NCBI GenBank assembly: GCA_013368325.1
Contig: JAACJK010000172.1
Location: 372,001 to 436,000, forward strand
Direction: 5' to 3'
Origin: Ephemerocybe angulata
Taxonomy: Eukaryota > Basidiomycota > Agaricomycetes > Agaricales > Psathyrellaceae
Length of the DNA: 64,000 nt
Made by a program: the position numbers and the translations under genes. The number at the start of each line of letters is the position of its first letter. Within the stretch, counting starts at the first letter, position 1. Positions 34,474 to 43,356 of this stretch are shown one piece after another. Under the pieces are notes generated by a model. The model searched no databases, had not been told where the DNA came from, and saw only the letters and a program-made list of their open reading frames with translations.

Positions 34474-35597
34474 AAAGGGGGCCGCCACATCCAAGCACGA
34501 AAGAGAAGGGTGAGCAAGCACAGGTCGTGAGTGAGGAGCAGCGTCCGACTCCTCAGCGACCAGTACCATACGTGCTTGTGCCGCCTCAGCGCGTGCAACC
34601 TATTCGTCCGGAGCGGCGTAATGAGACTGAAGAAAAGAATATAGAAAATCCAAAGGCGAGTAAGCCTAGAGTGTCCCCTGAGGATAGAGAAAACATACTT
34701 CGCGTATTGGCGGAGGTCTTCGCGACTAAGCACCCTATCCGTTTCGTAGACCTCGTTAGAATGTCGCCGCGTGCGCGAGCTCTAGCGACGGATCTGTTAA
34801 AGCGAAACAAACTCACTAAACGAGGTGATGGTACGCTCCCGTTCATGGAGAGTATGGTGGAGGAGTTAGAGGCGACCACTCACGCGTTGGGATTGCCCGC
34901 AGAGTCAGTGGAAGCCGACCTCCAGACGGTGCTAGCACAGACGAGTACACCTGTCGAAGGTGTCTTGGACGTACCTGTAGAGGTCTTCGTCCAGGATCTG
35001 GTTATGCCTATGCACTATCTGTCGACTGGAAGTAAGGATGTGCCAAGTGGTGGACTCGTATGTCCCGATCCGATCGAGATGTTCCTCCTCGAGAATTCGG
35101 GTGTCGAAGTTAAGGGACTAGTGGCGGCGGCGTCGTCAGCCAAGATTAGAACTTTCTTCCCCGTAGTCAATCGGTGCAGGGAGGAGGAAGCGATCGTCGA
35201 CGAGGGATCCCAAGTATGTTCAGCCAGTGAAGCGACCGCTTTGGCTCTGGGTATCTCGTGGGATCCTACCTTGCGTATAGGCTTGCAATCGTCGAATAAA
35301 ACGACTGCGACTACGCTTGGTCTGGCACGTAACGTACCTATCCATTGTGGAAATGGGGTCGTAGCCTATGTCCAGCTTCACGTCGTCAAGAATCCCGCGT
35401 ACAAATTGCTGTTGGGACGACCGTTCCTTTCGGCAATGAGTGGAATCTCTGCTAGCCGTCCCGACGACTCCCATACACTTACCTTAACTGATCCCAATAA
35501 CGGAAACCAAGTCACCATTCCTACGTACCCGAGAGGAGAAGTTCCGAATCAGTACAAGGATAAGTTGGCGATGTCTTTTCGGACATCGATGATCTGA
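34404..35597 (+). CDS. aspartic protease frame (pro), reached by -1 shift from gag
   Basis: Open from just after TAA at 34401 to TGA at 35595-35597, overlapping the last 70 nt of gag. The N-terminal half is a basic/Pro-rich linker and a helical segment. The protease part shows EEAIVDEGSQVCSAS, then VQLHVVKNPAYKLLLGRPFL, the paired hallmark of retropepsin-like proteases. The active-site triplet reads D-E-G in place of the usual D-S/T-G. There is no ATG near the 5' end, so expression by frameshift at 34452-34458 is the natural reading. The product would be a Gag-Pro fusion from which the protease cleaves itself. Confidence 0.8.
   Translation, partial: PGTAPDPNPQSRSDERGFSRGPLKRGPPHPSTKEKGEQAQVVSEEQRPTPQRPVPYVLVPPQRVQPIRPERRNETEEKNIENPKASKPRVSPEDRENILRVLAEVFATKHPIRFVDLVRMSPRARALATDLLKRNKLTKRGDGTLPFMESMVEELEATTHALGLPAESVEADLQTVLAQTSTPVEGVLDVPVEVFVQDLVMPMHYLSTGSKDVPSGGLVCPDPIEMFLLENSGVEVKGLVAAASSAKIRTFFPVVNRCREEEAIVDEGSQVCSASEATALALGISWDPTLRIGLQSSNKTTATTLGLARNVPIHCGNGVVAYVQLHVVKNPAYKLLLGRPFLSAMSGISASRPDDSHTLTLTDPNNGNQVTIPTYPRGEVPNQYKDKLAMSFRTSMI
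34452..34483 (+). promoter_or_regulatory. programmed -1 frameshift signal at the gag/pro junction
   Basis: In the gag frame the codons GAG GGT TTT give the canonical X XXY YYZ heptamer G GGT TTT at 34452-34458. After a 5-nt spacer comes an 8-bp hairpin: GGCCCTCT (34464-34471), loop AAAA, AGGGGGCC (34476-34483), with one G-U pair. The gag stop codon TAA begins at the last base of the 5' stem strand and runs into the loop. A -1 shift enters the protease frame, which is free of stops to 35595. Confidence 0.8.
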
Positions 35598-38500
35598 GTT
35601 CGGCTCAGGGAGATGTAGCATGCATTATCGAGTTTTCGGAAACAGGCCTACCTACGATTGTAGCGACGGCGAATCCTCGCAATGGGCAAGGGTTTTCGGA
35701 GCAGGAGCTTCGAGAATTGTACCTCACCCAAGCAGTTAATGAGGACAAAGTCAGTCAGGAGGATAAAGAGACGTTCATGCAGTACTTACAGTCAAGTGAA
35801 ACTGCGTCTCCAAATCCTACCAAACCCAAAGTTAAGGGAGTCAGTACAGGCAAGAAGTATAAGCCTGTTGACAAGAAAGTCAAACCAGTATACACCCATA
35901 GCCCGGAAGAGTTCAGAATTGTGAGGGAGATCAAGGGTGATCCCCTGCAGAACCTCCAGCCTTTGTCTCCAAACCCTCCTGAGTACGAACCGGTTGGGCG
36001 TTACACCCGCGAGCGTCAGGAGTGGTTTGACCAAGCGCATCCTGGGTTCTGGTGGGATGAAGAGCGCAAACTTATGCATCACTATATGTCCGTCCAGGAG
36101 GCAGCGTTTGCTTGGGACGAGAGTGAGCGTGGGCGGTTCAAGCCCGAATACTTCAAACCGGTGAAAATCGCGACCGTGCCTCACACACCGTGGGTCGAAC
36201 GTCAAGGGCCTATTGCCCCGTATCTATTTGACTCACTGTGCGAGATGATGCGTAGTAAGATTGCGGCTGGTGTCTGGGAACCATCGAACTCGTCGTATCG
36301 TAGTCGGTGGTTCTGCGTGTTGAAAAAGGATGGCAAGAGTCTGCGCATTGTGCACAGTCTCGAGCCACTTAACGCTGTCAGCATCGCGCATTCCGGTCTC
36401 CCGCCCAACGTTGAAGAACTCGCGGCGCGTTTTGCAGGGTTGTCGTGCGGTACGACTATGGACCTGTACGTCGGTTACGATGAGCGTCTACTGGACGAGG
36501 GGTCGAGAGACCTCACCACCTTTCAAACGCCGTTCGGCGCCATGAGGTTAGTCACACTACCCATGGGGTGGACGAACTCAGTGCCAATTTTTCATGACGA
36601 TGTTGTCACAATCTTGCAGCCTGAGATTCCCAAGTATACCGAGCCATTCATCGATGACGTCCACATAAAAGGACCTAAGTCACGATACCAGCGTCCAGAC
36701 GGAACGTATGAGACGATTCCTGAGAACTCAGGAATTCGTCGATTCGTTTGGGAGCATATAAACGATGTACATCGTATTACCGAGCGTATGAAGTACTGCG
36801 GTGGTACTTTCTCGGGTAAGAAAACGAACTTGTGTCGTTCTGAATTTACCGTGGTCGGGCAACAAGTATCCTACGAAGGACGTAAACCGACCCCCGACCG
36901 AGTTGGAGTGATACTCCGATGGGGTCCCTGTCAGGATGTGTCCGACGTTAGGACGTTCCTGGGGACTGTAGGGACTTTCAGAATATTTATTCAAAACTAC
37001 GCATTGCGCGCAGAACCAATCCAGAAGCTCACGCGTAAGAACGAGCCTTTTGTATGGGGCCCCGAGCAGGAAACTGCGATGGAGGACCTCAAAAAGGCCG
37101 TACAAGACGCACCGTTGCTAAAAGCTCTGGACGTTCAAAGCGGTAAGCCTCTGCGTCTGTCAGTGGATACGTCGTATATTGCGGTCGGCTGGTATCTCAG
37201 CCAGCAAGACGTCGACGACGCCAAGCGGTGGAATTATATCCGCTTCGGGTCCACGCTGCTCAACGAAACTGAAGCGAATTACTCGCAGCCGAAACGTGAA
37301 TTGTACGGCTTAATGCGGGCACTCAAGGAGAATGAGTACAGCCTGATTATGGCTCGGCCTCTAGTCATCGAGACCGACGCCAAGTATATTCAGGGTATGC
37401 TCAAAAATCCAGGTGGAGGTCCCAATGCCACGATAAACAGATGGATTGAACAAGTCCGAAAGTTCTCGTTCGAGCTTTCACACGTCGCAGGAAAATCATT
37501 TGCTGTAGCCGACAGTCTGTCTCGTCGACGAGCACAACCCGGAGATCCTCCTCGGATCGAGTTTCCGGAATGCGAAGACGTCGACGAGGACTGTACAATC
37601 ACGTTCTCAAAGAAATATGAAGGGGACGATGAACCCTTGGACTTCGAGGAGTTCAAGCATGACATTGACAGTCGCGGCGGTTATCTCCAGGAGATAAGCG
37701 CCCAGGCGCTTAACTCCGAGTTGATGGAAGAAACGCTGGAACAGTTCGTGCAGGAAGCTCAAGAGAGAGGCGTGTTCTCCAGAGCTGAACACACGAGGTT
37801 CATTGAGCAATGGACGTTGAGTCACCCCGGGAATCGTGCGCGCATGGGCATACGGGCTTTATCTCAGTTCACGCAAACCGCCGACGAAGGCGAGAGTGTG
37901 GGAGACCCATATCCCATGGACATTCGAACGGTGCAAGCCAAACGTCTGGACTCGTGGATGCCGCACGTGTATACATGGCTCAAAAATCCCCTAAAACGGC
38001 CTCCGATCGACGCGGGCGAGTGGAGCGCTTTTGAGCGCTTAGCCAATAAATGCTTCATCGCGGACGATGGGCGTTTATTTCGTCGAGAGGATGGGGAGGG
38101 ACACCACAGGGTGTTCGTCGAGGTAGACAGGCGAATGTCTATACTCAAGCATTCGCATGACGGAAACGGTCACCGGGGCACGTACGCAACGAAGTCCTTT
38201 GTAGCAAAACGCTTTTGGTGGCCGGAGTTAGCAGCGGATGTCGAGTGGTATGTGAAAACGTGCCACTTGTGTCAGTTACGACAGAAAATCTTGGTAAAAA
38301 TCCCACCCACCGTCACTGAGACCCCGTCGATTTTCCAAGTGGTACACATCGATACGTTGCATATGACACCCAAAAGTAATGGGTGTGGGTACATAGTGCA
38401 CGGTCGATGTGCCCTTACTTCGTGGATGGAGGGAAAGCCCCTCAAAACGGAAAGCGCAGCCTCTATTGGCGCGTGGTTATTTTCCGATATCATCTGCAGG

Positions 38501-39406
38501 TGGGGGTGCTTGCGAAAGATTGTGACAGATAATGGCGCACCTATCATAGCAGCAGTAAAATGGATTGAAGCCAAGTACGGGATCAAAGGGATTACCATCT
38601 CGGGCTACAATTCCAAGGCAAATGGTCGCATTGAGCGCCCACACTGGGATGTGCGTCAGAGTTTGTACAAAGCTACGGGTGGGGACGTTAGCAAGTGGTA
38701 CTGGTTTTTCGATCACGTCATGTGGGCGGATCGAATTACCGTACGAAAACGCTTGGGTTGTTCCCCGTTTTTCCTGTTAACTGGAGCAGAGCCAGTCTCG
38801 CCGTTGGACATCGAAGAGGCTACGTGGTTAGTAGAACCCCCAGTAGGCCTGATATCTACCGAGGATCTCATTGCGCAACGAGCTCGAGCGCTCGCCAAGC
38901 ACCAGACCCATGTCGAGGTAGCCATGGCTAAGGTCGATGCCGAAAAGCGAAAGCGAGTACTCCAATACGAGCAGGAGTATCATAACACGATCAGACGCTG
39001 GGATTTCAAACGAGGCGACTTAGTGCTCATGCGAAATACAGCGATCGAATCTAGTCTTAACAAAAAGATGCGCCCCCGGTACTTAGGTCCCCTGGTAGTG
39101 GTTTCCAGGAATAAGGGTGGGGCGTACATCCTTGCTGAGTTAAATGGAGCCGTATACTCCAGTAAAATAGCAGCGTACCGAGTGATACCGTACCATCCTC
39201 GGAAATCTATAAGCTTGGAGAACGTACCTGGTCTGGGTCTCGACGTTGAGCCCGAGGTTCTCAAAGAGCTAGAGGATTCAGAAGAAAATGGGGAACAAAA
39301 GTTCGTTGACTTCAATTTCGACCGCATGCCTCGTCTACGGGTACAGACAGACGAGGAGGAAGAAAATGAAGGGTCCCTGGAGAGCGAGGGATCGGACGAC
39401 GAATAA
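35564..39406 (+). CDS. pol: Pol polyprotein: reverse transcriptase, RNase H, integrase
   Basis: The frame is open from 35564 and has no near ATG, so it too is probably entered by a -1 shift, from pro. About 1280 codons. The reverse transcriptase (about 36200-36840) shows RWFCVLKKDGKSLRIVHS, LVTLPMGWTNSVPIFHDD and the catalytic FIDDV. RNase H (about 37140-37540) shows LSVDTSYIAVGWYLSQ, the Glu-bearing ETEANYSQPKRELYGL, IETDAKYIQGML and FAVADSLSRR. Integrase begins with an H-H-C-C zinc module (HSHDGNGHRG...CHLCQLRQ), then the D, D, E core: VVHIDTLHM, IVTDNGAP and KANGRIERPH. A GPY/F-like module follows (RPRYLGPLVVVSRNKGGAYI), then an acidic tail. All catalytic residues checked are present. Confidence 0.93.
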   Translation, partial: VGDVFSDIDDLSSAQGDVACIIEFSETGLPTIVATANPRNGQGFSEQELRELYLTQAVNEDKVSQEDKETFMQYLQSSETASPNPTKPKVKGVSTGKKYKPVDKKVKPVYTHSPEEFRIVREIKGDPLQNLQPLSPNPPEYEPVGRYTRERQEWFDQAHPGFWWDEERKLMHHYMSVQEAAFAWDESERGRFKPEYFKPVKIATVPHTPWVERQGPIAPYLFDSLCEMMRSKIAAGVWEPSNSSYRSRWFCVLKKDGKSLRIVHSLEPLNAVSIAHSGLPPNVEELAARFAGLSCGTTMDLYVGYDERLLDEGSRDLTTFQTPFGAMRLVTLPMGWTNSVPIFHDDVVTILQPEIPKYTEPFIDDVHIKGPKSRYQRPDGTYETIPENSGIRRFVWEHINDVHRITERMKYCGGTFSGKKTNLCRSEFTVVGQQVSYEGRKPTPDRVGVILRWGPCQDVSDVRTFLGTVGTFRIFIQNYALRAEPIQKLTRKNEPFVWGPEQETAMEDLKKAVQDAPLLKALDVQSGKPLRLSVDTSYIAVGWYLSQQDVDDAKRWNYIRFGSTLLNETEANYSQPKRELYGLMRALKENEYSLIMARPLVIETDAKYIQGMLKNPGGGPNATINRWIEQVRKFSFELSHVAGKSFAVADSLSRRRAQPGDPPRIEFPECEDVDEDCTITFSKKYEGDDEPLDFEEFKHDIDSRGGYLQEISAQALNSELMEETLEQFVQEAQERGVFSRAEHTRFIEQWTLSHPGNRARMGIRALSQFTQTADEGESVGDPYPMDIRTVQAKRLDSWMPHVYTWLKNPLKRPPIDAGEWSAFERLANKCFIADDGRLFRREDGEGHHRVFVEVDRRMSILKHSHDGNGHRGTYATKSFVAKRFWWPELAADVEWYVKTCHLCQLRQKILVKIPPTVTETPSIFQVVHIDTLHMTPKSNGCGYIVHGRCALTSWMEGKPLKTESAASIGAWLFSDIICRWGCLRKIVTDNGAPIIAAVKWIEAKYGIKGITISGYNSKANGRIERPHWDVRQSLYKATGGDVSKWYWFFDHVMWADRITVRKRLGCSPFFLLTGAEPVSPLDIEEATWLVEPPVGLISTEDLIAQRARALAKHQTHVEVAMAKVDAEKRKRVLQYEQEYHNTIRRWDFKRGDLVLMRNTAIESSLNKKMRPRYLGPLVVVSRNKGGAYILAELNGAVYSSKIAAYRVIPYHPRKSISLENVPGLGLDVEPEVLKELEDSEENGEQKFVDFNFDRMPRLRVQTDEEEENEGSLESEGSDDE
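35574..35615 (+). promoter_or_regulatory. candidate second -1 frameshift site at the pro/pol junction
   Basis: Pro and pol overlap only at 35564-35597. Within it TCT TTT (35574-35579) allows the A-site TTT codon to re-pair after a -1 slip, though the P-site codon does not, so the site is not canonical. A hairpin CTGAG-TTCGG-CTCAG (35594-35608), bracketed by CATC/GATG (35584-35587 and 35612-35615), lies just downstream and contains the pro stop TGA, as the first signal contains the gag stop. Confidence 0.45.
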
Positions 39407-39438
39407 AAACCCCAACTGATTCCTTCAATCGAACATAC

Positions 39439-40894
39439 CTACGAGCTACGGTGGCCCTTGGGCACGTCGGAGGCTTCCTCCTCACCACAGCTAACGGCTT
39501 CCTCGCCCTCCGACTTCGCAGCACGGCGTTCGTGCGCGGCCATCTCGTCATCCCAGTTTCCAACCGGTTCCATGTCGAGCATGTCGACGTCTTCGTCCTC
39601 AGGCAAGTCGACTTCACGACCCTTCCCCTTGTCGTTAGAGGTGGAAGGGTTCTCTGGGGTAGCCTCGGCAGTCTTCGTAGCCTCCGTAGTGTCCGTAGCC
39701 TTCGTAGTTTTCGAAGGCTTCGCTGTTTTCGCAGTCGACGCGGCGGTCGAAGTGGGACGACTCGCAGTGAGTTGCTTGGGCGCAGGACCGGTCGTCATAC
39801 GAGCACCGCGGTCGGTCGAAGTACGGGAGGAACTGGCGGCCTTGGTGACGACGACCTTGGGTTCGATAGGCGTAGTAGGAGGAACGGCGGTCTTCTTGAA
39901 CTTCGGGAAGGTGCTGGGACGATCCTCCATGAGCAAACGCAGCCCAGCAACGCGAGAATCGTACTCCGCCGTCAGCTTCTTCGAAACAGCAGAGAGAGTG
40001 CTAGTTTGAGCATTCAACCCGTGAATCTGGGTGCGGAGGGCGATCGCGGCGTTATACGCGATAGCCTCGGCCCCAGAACTGTTGCCAGTACTCGCGATGT
40101 ACTCGCGAGCATGGCGGAAGAGTACCTCAGTCGGGACTTCCGCCGCAGGCGCACGCCAGTCTGCAATAAACATGTTAGTAAGGACAGGAGGCTCTGGGAA
40201 ACAAAAGAGACGTACCTCCGTCCGATCCTCCAAGTACACGCCCTTTACGGGGCGATTCATCGTCGTCCTGCGACTAAAAATCAAGGGTCAGTCTAAAGGA
40301 AGATGTCAGGCGATGTAAAGTGCACATACCTGACGTTTGGTTCCTCGAGAAAGGGGTGCGGTATCGATAGCCTCGTCCTCGGAGTCGTCAGCACCAGGGT
40401 CGGCGTAAGACCCATCACCGTGCTTCTTCTGAGAGGCTGGTGTGAGAAGGAAACATCGTAGCTGAAAGAAGTGGACGGGGCGTACCTTAAGTTCAAGGGC
40501 CCGTTCCGAGAGTCGGTCGACGCGCTCCAGAAGAGCGAGGGGGATAAAGGGCGAGTTTTTGTCCGGGCTTCGCTTGTTGAGGTGCCTGAGCACCGAGTGA
40601 AGCTTGTATAACTTCCCTCCCAGGTGCTCAAACACCAACCAGGTTTCGTCCCCCTCCAGGGCACAAATCTATCAATTAAAAGAGTGCGTTAGTCTCGACA
40701 CGAGATCCCACAACCAGTACACATACCAGATGTTCGAGATTAGTGCGCAGTTGGGGCATCGCCTCGAGTAAAGCGTCGAGAAGCTTCTTCCCGAACAGTT
40801 TGTTGTAAGATTCCTTTGCCGGGCCTGGGCCGAGGTGCCATTTCTTTGCTAAAGTGTCGGAGACGTGCTTGGCGGAAGTGTAAGGCAAGGGCAT
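39439..40894 (-). CDS. antisense accessory gene of the retrotransposon, five exons, unknown function
   Basis: Exons 40894-40727, 40668-40486, 40428-40330, 40273-40216 and 40160-39439 join in phase across four GT-AG introns of 55-58 nt and give about 409 aa. Exon 1 starts MPLPYTSAKHVSDTLAKKWH. Exon 2 has TWLVFEHLGGKLYKLHSVLR and VDRLSERALELK. Exon 3 is acidic (DPGADDSEDEAID). Exon 5 begins with a helical region (RHAREYIASTGNSS, KKLTAEYDSRVAGLRLLMED), then a long Thr/Ala/Lys linker and an acidic end (DLPEDEDVDMLDMEP). The third acceptor has an alternative six bases on. No domain is recognised. Introns on this strand are invisible to the sense genomic RNA, so they survive retrotransposition. Confidence 0.75.
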
Positions 40895-40970
40895 AGTGCG
40901 AAACGAGGAGTGAAACAGAGAAAAGAGAGAGCGAACTGTGTCGATGGAGAGGGACAGTTTCGCGGCCTTG

Positions 40971-40978
40971 TACTTATA
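40971..40978 (-). promoter_or_regulatory. TATA box of the antisense gene
   Basis: On the minus strand CCTATAAGTAC lies about 77-84 nt before the ATG at 40894, with a CT-rich stretch (CTCTCTCTTTTCTCTG) between, as in fungal core promoters. This suggests the antisense gene is transcribed on its own and not from the LTR. Confidence 0.55.
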
Positions 40979-41466
40979 GGCGCGCGGTTAACTGCACCCG
41001 GTACCTCCAAGGACGGAGTGAACAGCTCGATAAGCTGATTCACTCGTGAAAGCCGCCAGGGCTGGGCACATACCTGTGTCCTCGTCGTGTTCTGGGGCTC
41101 GAAAATCAGACAGAAAACGCGGAAACAAATTGCGCTACGCGCGCTACACGCGAAAGCCTCCATCACGAGGCGTCTAGAAAACAAGTGCCGCTGTCAACGT
41201 TGACAGGGAAGCGGCGTTATGTTTTGGGCGGAAACCTGCGTCAGGTTAGTAACCGGCACCAAAACATGCTGAAAAAGGGAGTCCAGTGACGTAGTACACA
41301 CCTTCGAGGGTGATTGGCGCTTGGATCGACCGTAACATATTCTCCAGTAAGGTCCCGTAAAAAGAAGAGTGGAATTAGTCTCCAAGTTAAACTCTAAAGG
41401 ACGGAAGGAAAAAGGACGTACCCGGTACACACAGCAGAGACTGCGGACAGTCTCAATCTGTTGTGT
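40979..41466. other. retrotransposon internal region before the 3' LTR
   Basis: No gene is supported on the sense strand. On the minus strand there are isolated splice-like signals, including GTGTGT with a perfect TACTAAC and CGCAG near 41230-41300, so upstream untranslated exons of the antisense gene are possible. The TATA box at 40971 makes them unnecessary. Confidence 0.4.
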
Positions 41467-41474
41467 GGGGGAGA
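41467..41474 (+). promoter_or_regulatory. polypurine tract (plus-strand primer)
   Basis: GGGGGAGA ends exactly at the base before the 3' LTR, the position required for plus-strand priming. Confidence 0.8.
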
Positions 41475-43086
41475 TGATACGACCGTAGTCGTAAAACGGC
41501 GTTTTTGGCGTATAAACCATGCAAACCTGTACGAAAGTACTGTCGGGGTCACCAGCACCGAGCTCTCGAGCCTATAAACTAGGAAAGAGGTTCGTCAGGT
41601 ACCTAGTACGCCTCACTCGCCAGTACAAGAGAGCCGTTAGACAGTATCAGACCCGAGGATAAGGTAGCAAGCGGGCGGCGCGGTTAAGCGCCCACGCGAG
41701 CGCCTAGTCCTCGCACACCCTTTCTGGCGAAATGCCCACTAAAATCGGTCTGATTCTGCGGGCCTACGTACAGGAGCATCCTACCTACGCTACGCGTTCG
41801 TCGCTTGGGTATAGCACTTCGCTACGTCGTCACCTCCTCCTCCTCTTCCTCCTCCGTCGTACCGGCCTTCTACCTCGTTCTGCGGTTGTGTGGATGCGTT
41901 GCGGACGGTTCCAAAGCGTCAAGAGGTCTCCTACCCTCGGAAGGGAGAAACCTCCGACACCCCGGTCCACAGTGGGGTCACCCGATGGTCGTTACACATT
42001 GGTTAGAAGCGCGTACCGTGCAGCCGGAGGAAATCCATCTCGGCAAAGGTACGCGCGTCGTCCTAAAAGAACAAGTCTTTTGTTAGTCGCACTGCCTTGA
42101 GAACCTGAAGTCCTCGAGGTCAGTAATCGAAGCCCGTTGGCGGAATGCCGGTCTCGAAGAACAAGACTACGTACCTTGTGGGAGGAGCTTCCTCCACCAG
42201 ATTGGGCAGTTCCGATGCGGAACGGGCGTTAACCCGTGATTAAATCCGCATCGGCCCACCAGTACTTCGCTCGGCAGGGCTCGAGAAGCCCTTTGCGAAG
42301 TGGTCACCAGGGCGCGCGGTGTACGCGCGTCCCACAGCAGGCCTTTGGGCATCCACACGAAATCTGTACCATATAATCTGTGATCGAGAAAATGTAACAT
42401 TAGCATACGGTACCCCGAATTTACGACTCACCTTCGTCTGGACTCTCCTCCTATCGACTTTGTCTATCCCTGCTCTCGCGAACACCGTCGCGATCGAGCT
42501 GCCTGCCGACCTCTCCCACCGGCGCCTAACCATCTCCCGTCTTCGTCAACGAACTCGATCCTTCGCGATCTAAACCGATCCGTCCCCTCTGGTCTTCATC
42601 TCCGTGCCCCTACCACCCTCCTAGACCCTCGTCAGTCACCGATCTCCTCAATCGAGGACTCACCTGCGTTCTACGGTCTTCGCGTACCTCATCGTCGAGG
42701 TCCAAGCCATCCTTTCCCGTTTTGGGGCCTTAGTCATCCCGCCATCAGCCGCGGCCCACAGCCACTCAGCGCTTGTGACGGCGCTTAAGTCTGGGTGTCC
42801 TCGGAAGCCGTTTCCTGGGCTCAGTTTGTAGCCGATAAAATCCAAATAAATTCTATAAAGTCGGAATTTATTCTTGGTTCGTGAAAGTACTCTTCGTTTG
42901 AGTTCGCGAGTATCCGTTTGCGTTAGAAACCGTGTTTATAGTCTATCAGAGGTACTAGAGTGTCTCTAGTTCTGAATATATAAGACTATTATTCTATCTG
43001 CGTGTGTGTAAGGCTACTCTAAGTCAAGAGAGTCTTTTGGGGTTGTGTTGTGAGCGATATTCCGCGCTCACGTCCCCGTCTCATCA
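41475..43086 (+). repeat. 3' LTR, 1612 bp
   Basis: Direct repeat of 30692-32303. All segments compared by eye are identical, including every predicted open frame. Confidence 0.95.
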
Positions 43087-43196
43087 CCGTCCGAGAACTC
43101 AACCAATCAAATATTCCACAGTACGCCCGCTTGCAATGCGTCTATGCCACCAGGCGCCCTGGTGTCGTCCTCGATTCCCTTCCTCCTATTGAGTAA
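43087..43196 (+). pseudogene. severed C-terminal exon part of the methyltransferase gene
   Basis: After the CCGT duplication, 43091-43196 continues the methyltransferase frame exactly: the codon begun by GT at 30690-30691 is completed by C at 43091. It then reads RELNQSNIPQYARLQCVYAT... to LDSLPPIE and TAA at 43194-43196. RELN...Y.R.Q.V.A...P is the usual end of this methyltransferase type. Removing the element and one CCGT leaves an uninterrupted frame of about 424 aa, which shows the gene was intact until the insertion. Confidence 0.9.
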
Positions 43197-43356
43197 TTTC
43201 ATGCATGAACGTCGTAGACTCGTACATTAATGTCCTCACTCGAACCCAATTCTTTTCACTTGTTCCGAAACGGAAATGAGTAGATTGTACCATTTGTATC
43301 TCTCTTTCTCTCTCATACCCCATTGTGTATATCCTATCGTATCCTATCCTATCGAC

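Larger units (their letters stand above)
30692..43086 (+). mobile_element. complete Ty3/gypsy-type LTR retrotransposon with antisense accessory gene
   Basis: The 12,395-bp element is bounded by direct LTRs that start TGAT and end ATCA, with a CCGT duplication on each side. Order: LTR, candidate primer-binding site, gag, protease, RT-RNase H-integrase, an opposite-strand spliced gene, polypurine tract, LTR. The order RT-RNase H-integrase places it with Ty3/gypsy. By eye I find no difference between the LTRs, which means a recent insertion. It sits in the same orientation as the methyltransferase gene it interrupts. Gag, pro and pol have no internal stops. Unusual points are the three-frame coding plan and the antisense gene. 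Confidence 0.95.

Noticed and set aside
39439..40894. Antisense frames as a by-product of sense coding
   Set aside because: The sense strand has no comparable continuous frame or domain there, whereas the minus-strand exons join in phase at four independent splice pairs.
30949..42845. Several 60-122-codon frames duplicated in both LTRs
   Set aside because: They are copies within identical LTRs, have unpatterned composition, and the same region is open on both strands.
30692..43086. Envelope-like gene in the retrotransposon
   Set aside because: No sense-strand frame after pol has a signal peptide or membrane helix; the only gene there is on the opposite strand.
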